Origin: Apophysomyces variabilis | Lineage: Eukaryota; Mucoromycota; Mucoromycetes; Mucorales; Mucoraceae | Assembly: GCA_002749535.1 (NCBI GenBank) | Contig: MZZL01000401.1 | Span: 1,245,165 to 1,309,164 of the forward strand | Direction: 5' to 3' | DNA: 64,000 bases | Shown here: in pieces, positions 55,587 to 64,000 of the stretch | Numbering within the stretch: the first letter of the stretch is position 1 | Layout: each line of letters starts with the position of its first letter | Position numbers and translations under genes: made by a program | The notes under the pieces: generated by a model | Seen by the model: the letters and a program-made list of their open reading frames with translations, nothing else | Told to the model about the DNA's origin: nothing | Databases searched by the model: none

Positions 55587-57507
55587 AGTAAGGGTTGCAC
55601 TGGAAGCTGGTAAGACACTGACCAGCGATTGAGAGAGATAAAAGCTTTGGCTGGTTTCAATACCCTGTGATACTCTTCCGATGCGGCAAGCAGTTGATCT
55701 GTGCCCTCTATCCCTCCATATATATACAAACAAATGTGAAGCTCTAAGTGAAGCAAGATTTAGCAATGGTTCTTTTGGTGCAGTTCTATGAACCCTTTTG
55801 TGGGTCAGAGAACTTAATCCTTTTGACTTCTGAGAGTTGATGCAAAATCAGGGAATACCCAGTAGCAGTCCATAGCTACAATTTAGCCAATAACAGCCAT
55901 TCCTTGTGTCCTAGGCCCCCTATAAAATTAACTCTGTCAGATTTTTATGAACTTGATCTCTCTTTCTAGTCATTTCAAATCCGATAGCCTTGTCCGTTTC
56001 GTCCCCACAAGATGTCCCTCTCACAGGTGTGGGTGATTCATTTGCAGTTTTATCAAGAAAAATAGATGCAAACCTTTTGGGTGATTAATTATGTGCCAAA
56101 GCTTTCAGCTGTTGCAGAATTTCAACTTCTGCCACAAACTTTTAGTCTTGGTTATACTTACACATCGATGGTCTCCACCCTTTTTATCTTAGCTACGAGA
56201 GTGGATACTTAAGTTCTACATTAAAACGGCCGCTTTCGAAGGATATCGCTTGCAGATTTCCTCTCAGTGTCAATGTCAGTTCATTCTAGAGCTCATTCCC
56301 GCTAGATGACACCTGGACTATAAGTCATCTTGGACATACTGCTTTACCCCAGTACTTTGTCGGTTTCTTTTAGTAGGAGCGGCTATTTCTCTAGCTGGGA
56401 CGATTTATTTGATACATGCCGGCGCTTGTGGTTCATAATTAATAAACCACTCATCATTTTTATCATGCCTTTCAGCCAATGAAACAATGGCTAACAATTT
56501 GCAGAAAAAGTTACTGCGTCCATTTTGGACCATTAAGGGTAAAGGACGCCGGTGGCAAGAAGCTTCTCGATTCTTTCTTTTAAGAAAAAGGTTGCGGAAT
56601 TCCTGCAAGTACTGCAAGTAAGTGGTATTGCCCATATTTATCTTTTTTACAACTTTATATGGTTTCAGTTAGAGTTCAGATCAGATGTATCAATTTTACC
56701 CTTAGGTTGCGAAAGCGCATTGCCACGCTATTAGAGACACACATTTACCATAGATACCGATACACAAATGTTACTAGTCGTAAATTCACTCTATTTATGA
56801 CTAGTGTGCAAAATCAGGACAACTTTCGACGGTTCACGAGGCACGAATGCATCAGACGAATGATGGAAAGTGACTGTATTGCTTATTCTGCAAAGCCATG
56901 GTATGGTTACATCCCCTCGCTGTAAATTGTCTGCGCGCAACAAAAATAGATATGTCGCCGAAAAAAGAAAGATACGAGAGGCATCGAACCCATTACGTCT
57001 CAATATGCTCATTCATATGAATTATAAAAAAAAGCAAAAAATGATATTGACCATTTTAGTTCTACGATATAAGTGATTTGCAAAGAATAGGTACAGCATA
57101 TGAATGGATTATCGTTCGCATTGGACAAGTGGTACGAAGTGTCAGCATGATTCTCGGAAAAACTTACATCCTTAGGCATAATGGCACATCTGTGTATGCA
57201 GAATTGCATCCTTCGTGTACCGGAAAAGAAATACATATAGCTAGAGCAAAATTGAAATAAAGCAAATCAAATTTTTGACATACGTATATGGGTCTCTCCT
57301 TTGGCGCAGTCATTGGATACGATCGTGTAACGCATGCTTCAACTAAGAAAGCAAATATAGTAATACTCACGGGGATAACGGCGTAAGATCGTCCAGGACT
57401 TTACCTGATCCGATGGTAAGTTATAAAAGAACAAAGTTGCAATAAATGGTAAATTGCCTGAAATAACTTTTTTGTTTTCTCTTTTCCCTCTTACTCTTCG
57501 CTTTACC
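55587..57507. other. intergenic with weak ORFs
   Basis: 1.9 kb AT-rich; frames at 56,405-56,635 (minus) and 56,659-57,260 (plus) lack motifs. A possible exon ending in a GTAAGT near 56,620 has no partner. The 3' end is the CT-rich leader of the 7-TM gene. Confidence 0.4.
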
Positions 57508-58320
57508 ATGGGTATCATTTACTCCCCAGCAGATGCAAATCGTGCGCTAATTGCACTTAGTGGTACTGTCATTCTTTGGGTGTTGATCAAGGGACACAGA
57601 CACAAGTACATCAGTCCCTTCACTGCGGTGCTGTTAACTTCTACTTCTATGCTTGTTGCTACGGCACTAACTGAGGTGGATTATCACTCTTCTAACCGCG
57701 GAATAACATTTTCTGCTTATTTCTTCTCGATGTTTTATCGCCACAATGTTTGGATCGCTATATTCGAAGTATTTCGAAAAGCATCTTCACGAGAAATGGA
57801 AATCAAACCACTGATCCAAAAACTTGACCTGATCACTGTCTATTTTGCTTACCTATATATCGCGCTGCTAGTCATTTGTGACATAATCTTTTGCGCCATA
57901 ATGAGCACCCGCTCTGGTTTAGCATCGTCATCAATGGGACTTGGCCAATTTATCATCTATGGCGTTTGGGTGCTTGTTGCTGCCTTTCTTGGACTTGCTT
58001 TCTACCATCGAAATGGAATAGAGGAATACCCCTGGTTCATACTATACGGTTTTATCCTGACTGCTGCTACCGTGGTTGACACTGTGGTGAGCACTACACC
58101 CGTTCTCCTTTACTCGTCGTTATATTCTATAGCCATTGTGCAGTTCGTGTTCGGGCAATTGCTGATCGCTATCGCGTTATTCATCGCTGCTCAATTGGGT
58201 TATGCGTGGATCCCTACTGGAAAGAATATGGTTACTACCATAACAGTATATGAAGAGGACCACAAGGAGGGGTCAAAGGACGAAGAAGCTACCAAATACG
58301 AAGATCTTGACGCGGTTTAG
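57508..58320 (+). CDS. seven-helix membrane protein, unknown function
   Basis: Single exon, 270 aa from the ATG at 57508 (context TTACCATGG); an upstream start at 57454 is a non-AUG codon within the CT-rich leader. Seven hydrophobic helices are visible, beginning with NRALIALSGTVILWVLIKG and PFTAVLLTSTSMLVATALTE, and ending before a C-terminal tail that is strongly acidic (EEDHKEGSKDEEATKYEDLD). The N-out, C-in seven-helix layout with a charged cytoplasmic tail resembles fungal receptor-like or lipid-handling membrane proteins such as the RTA1 group, but the signature residues of those families were not found. A poly(A) signal follows at 58,408. Confidence 0.75.
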   Translation: MGIIYSPADANRALIALSGTVILWVLIKGHRHKYISPFTAVLLTSTSMLVATALTEVDYHSSNRGITFSAYFFSMFYRHNVWIAIFEVFRKASSREMEIKPLIQKLDLITVYFAYLYIALLVICDIIFCAIMSTRSGLASSSMGLGQFIIYGVWVLVAAFLGLAFYHRNGIEEYPWFILYGFILTAATVVDTVVSTTPVLLYSSLYSIAIVQFVFGQLLIAIALFIAAQLGYAWIPTGKNMVTTITVYEEDHKEGSKDEEATKYEDLDAV

Positions 58321-58673
58321 CGGAGTCATACGACGTAAAGTAATCTAAGCAAAGAATACAATGTACTTTTTCTTTTTCTACTTTATATAAAAGGCAAGCT
58401 CCTGTCAAATAAACTTAATACTTTTAATGATACAATGGTTTTTTCGTTGAGGTCAAACAGATGTTAAGCATCGGAACGGCAGAAATATGATATCTAGAAC
58501 GATGCATTCATACTGACGGAAAGTTTTGCTATCATGTGGATACTTGACGTGGATGACATACATGATACGGGACGATTGCTAAGAAATCCCGTAAAGCAGC
58601 ACTTTGTCAGACAAACACAAATGTAGGCAGGTTATCAGGTATACCCCTGTACAGTCTTTAGGTGCAGTTTTAT
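58321..58673. other. convergent intergenic region with AATAAA at 58,408-58,413
   Basis: 3' flanks of the 7-TM gene and the esterase. AATAAA about 90 bp past the 7-TM stop could be its cleavage signal. Confidence 0.5.
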
Positions 58674-59806
58674 TTAGTCGCTCTTTTTCACATCAAAAGC
58701 TTCCTTTAGCAAAGAGACCAACTGCAGCAATCCAGCTTTTGCAGCTGGTACTTGCAGTGACAGAGACATAAATCCATGCAGACATCCGTGGTAACGCATT
58801 GCGGTAACAGGTACGCCAGCAGCAACGAGACGACGAGCGTATGCTTCACCTTCGTCACGTAAGACATCTGCTTCAGCAGTCATCACCAGTGTGGGAGGTA
58901 GACCCTTGAGATCGTCCAGAGTAGCCTTGAGTGGGCACACCAGGATGTTATTGCGGTCTTCTTCGTTACCGGCATATGTAGGCAAAAAATACAGCATGGC
59001 CTTCTGCGTCAAGAAGTAGCCATCCTGAAATTCAAGGTAAGAAGCTGTCTCGAAATTGTCATCCACCGCTGGATACAGAAGAAACTGATAACGAATAGCT
59101 GATAGCAGTTTGCTGCTTCTTTGTTTGACTAGCACTAGATTCAGAGAGCTCAATATGCATCAGCTCGTTAGAGAAGACGTACTTACAGCAAAGCGCCGCA
59201 CTGAGATTTCCACCAGCAGAATCACCTCCGATGGCGATCTTTTCCGGATCAATTTTCAGTTGGCTGCTTTCCTTGATACACCAATTGAGAGCATCGTAAC
59301 ATTCCTCGAGGGCGACAGGGTGACGTACTTCGGGGCTAAGCGTATAGTTCACATAAAGTACAGCTGCATTTGTCCCGTTCACGATCTATAGCGTGTGTAT
59401 CAATAAGAATGACCGGAATTTAACATTGTATATGCTATTACGTGTGGTAAAATCTCTGCGTGGGTGTTGATATCTCCCATAACCCATCCGCCACCATGCC
59501 TACGTTGAGAGCAAAAAAAAAAAGTTATCAGACGTTGTCCTTCGTGTGATGGTATTCTTTTACTTACAAAAATATGATGGCTGGGAGGATTTGTTCTTCT
59601 GTTCCATATGGACGAATGACTTCCACTTTGATATCACGACCTTCTCTTGAAGTGAAATACTTCTCTTCCAGGTGAACTCCTGTCAGCGGCACCTTTGGAA
59701 ATAGTCCTCGGATTTCGTCCAACGGGATTGTTTCGAAGTCAAAGTTGGGAACTCTGGCAAGGAAGGCTTTGCTATACGGGTCGAGTTCAACGGGAGGATA
59801 AGTCAT
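58674..59806 (-). CDS. HSL-family alpha/beta-hydrolase (esterase/lipase)
   Basis: Four exons (59568-59806, 59442-59499, 59187-59385, 58674-59134) give 318 aa. The oxyanion-hole motif HGGG is at residues 81-84 and is split by intron 1. The nucleophile motif GDSAGGN holds Ser155, EADVLRDEGE holds the probable catalytic Asp, and YHGCLHGF holds His285. This order and spacing are those of the hormone-sensitive-lipase family (alpha/beta-hydrolase fold 3), cytosolic carboxylesterases acting on short or medium acyl esters. There is no signal peptide. The exon 4 start was chosen at the acceptor before 59134 because it preserves the LLVKQRSSKL helix; a later acceptor would also keep the frame. Confidence 0.92.
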
Positions 59807-61234
59807 TGTATGTCTCTTCTTATTGTACGAGTGCTTTGTAACAAAAAGTCATTTACCGGACTCGGCTTTTATAGAACCTCTAAGCTTTGGTTACACTGAA
59901 AGTCATTGGCCATGCTCGAACCTATATCTGCCGCAACCTATCCCGAATGAGTCAAACAATTGAAGAATCTTCACGCAGCAACAGGCCACTGAGGGGCGCA
60001 GCTAAGCAGCATATTATGGCTTCTGTAATGTAACACTGACTTGCAAACTCTAAATTGATTCAAGTCAATGATTACTGCGCTACATGAGCATCATTGTTTT
60101 CACCAGACGGAAAAAGGGAAGACAAGAGAATTGGAGAGGGGAGAAGGCAAGAAATCGAAGGGACTATAGCAAGAAATATACAATATATGTTTTGATCAAG
60201 CAGGAAAGGTAGTTAAGAGGCGGCCAGACTGCAATACAGGTACAGAATTGCCGGAAAATACCGCTCACGTTTGCACGAGCACAGAGCATATTTAATTAGC
60301 CGCTGGGTGAATTCATACCTAATCAAAAAGTGTCCAAGGCAAGGCTTGTAATGACTTTATCGAATGAAAAGAACATTATTCCAACAGTAACTTACTTTGA
60401 TCGAACATTGTGCTCGTTGATCCGGGAGACTGGCCATGTCAAAATATGATAAAACATACTTCTCTGAATAACTGATTGCTTGCGACAAAATGACTTTTGT
60501 AGGATATGTCGGATTCGGGGGATTCCAATGGGCTGAAATTTCGTCTGGTTTCCTCAAGCCGAAGAACCCCGCAAAGAAAGAACGAATCTGACGAAACTGC
60601 TGCACTCCCCGTCACGGCTTTCCCTCTAGCTATTCCTAGCTTCTAGTATCCGTTTCCATTATTATTGCACCATAACGAATAAAGCAGTATACAATAAAAC
60701 GGGGAAAGGACAAATTTATATGTTTTTTGCTATGCTTTTCTACGCTTCTTGGCAACCAGAGTGGTTCAAGGCATTTGTCCCCTCTGCTTCTGCGGTCGAA
60801 TTTAGAGTTTCTCACGGTTAGAAAAAGGAATAACCAGTTATTCAGAATTAACTTCCGCCCGAATAGAATTTTCAGTTGTTTCAATAAACTCAGATTTCAC
60901 CAATCAGATAACATCACTGAAATGATTAACTTTTGAGACCCCTTATTATTTCCTCGGGAATTCATCGTAATTCAGCAGATATACGACAAAAAGTTTTAGC
61001 AAAAGAACGAAGCTCTGAATTGATGTCCAGAATACCTTGTTGGATATCTTGAATATGCGGTTTGACGTTATTAAAGTTCGGTACAGGGCAACTGGAGAAT
61101 GTTATGTTTGAAACATATTATATTTTTCGTCGGACGGGTACAATAAGAATAAGAGTTAAACAAAATATACTGTATCTTTCAGGCGTGGTATAAGTGAAAG
61201 GACAACAGATCTTCATCATTATACTGTTTGTTAA
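59807..61234. other. intergenic
   Basis: Upstream of the esterase and 3' flank of the homocysteine synthase. No supported gene. Frames at 60,357-60,936 on both strands overlap each other and lack motifs. Confidence 0.5.

Positions 61235-64000
<2,766 letters not shown>

Overview
This window is nuclear DNA from a filamentous fungus, most likely an early-diverging mould of the Mucoromycota (Mucorales type). The protein-coding genes are compact and interrupted by many 45-105 nt introns with GTAAGT/GTATGT-like donors and CTAAC/CTAAT-like branch sites. The secreted lipase is clearly of the Rhizomucor/Rhizopus class-3 type. Intergenic DNA is AT-rich and carries decayed transposon-like fragments. The exact species cannot be named from sequence alone. 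No rRNA, CRISPR array or operon was seen, and no tRNA gene could be confirmed by eye.

Layout. 1-1.3 kb: two decayed ORFs (an OTU-like protease fragment and a PD-(D/E)XK-like nuclease fragment). 1.5-3.0 kb: an intronless mitochondrial DEAD-box helicase. 3.1-16.8 kb: a long gene-poor stretch with a broken Tc1/mariner transposase, a partly resolved reverse-strand spliced gene and two short conserved-looking hypothetical genes. 16.8-32.6 kb: COX5, a partly resolved gene, a USP10/Ubp3 deubiquitinase, an ACS-type MFS transporter, a Cdc4-like F-box/WD40 protein, a gag-like relic and a SulP sulfate permease. 35.0-42.9 kb: a class-3 lipase, a membrane-anchored repeat protein, MON1, and SBDS/SDO1 convergent with MON1. 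44.8-51.3 kb: a MAPEG protein, a secreted phosphoesterase, a LARGE-like GT49 glycosyltransferase and ILV5. 52.2-55.6 kb: three damaged or uncertain genes. 57.5-62.9 kb: a 7-TM protein, an HSL-type esterase and a homocysteine synthase.

The genes are mostly unrelated housekeeping functions: respiration (COX5, mitochondrial helicase), branched-chain amino acids (ILV5), sulfur uptake and assimilation (SulP and homocysteine synthase, 29 kb apart), vacuolar fusion (MON1), ribosome maturation (SBDS), ubiquitin turnover (USP, F-box) and secreted hydrolases (lipase, phosphoesterase). I see no gene cluster and no convincing new multi-gene system. The most informative observations are structural: recurrent GC-AG introns with a GCAAGT donor, MON1 and SBDS stop codons only one base apart, 24-29 nt microexons, and several genes broken by single lesions. 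For spliced genes the exon coordinates were built by hand; I checked that all exon phases add up to an open frame ending at the stated stop.
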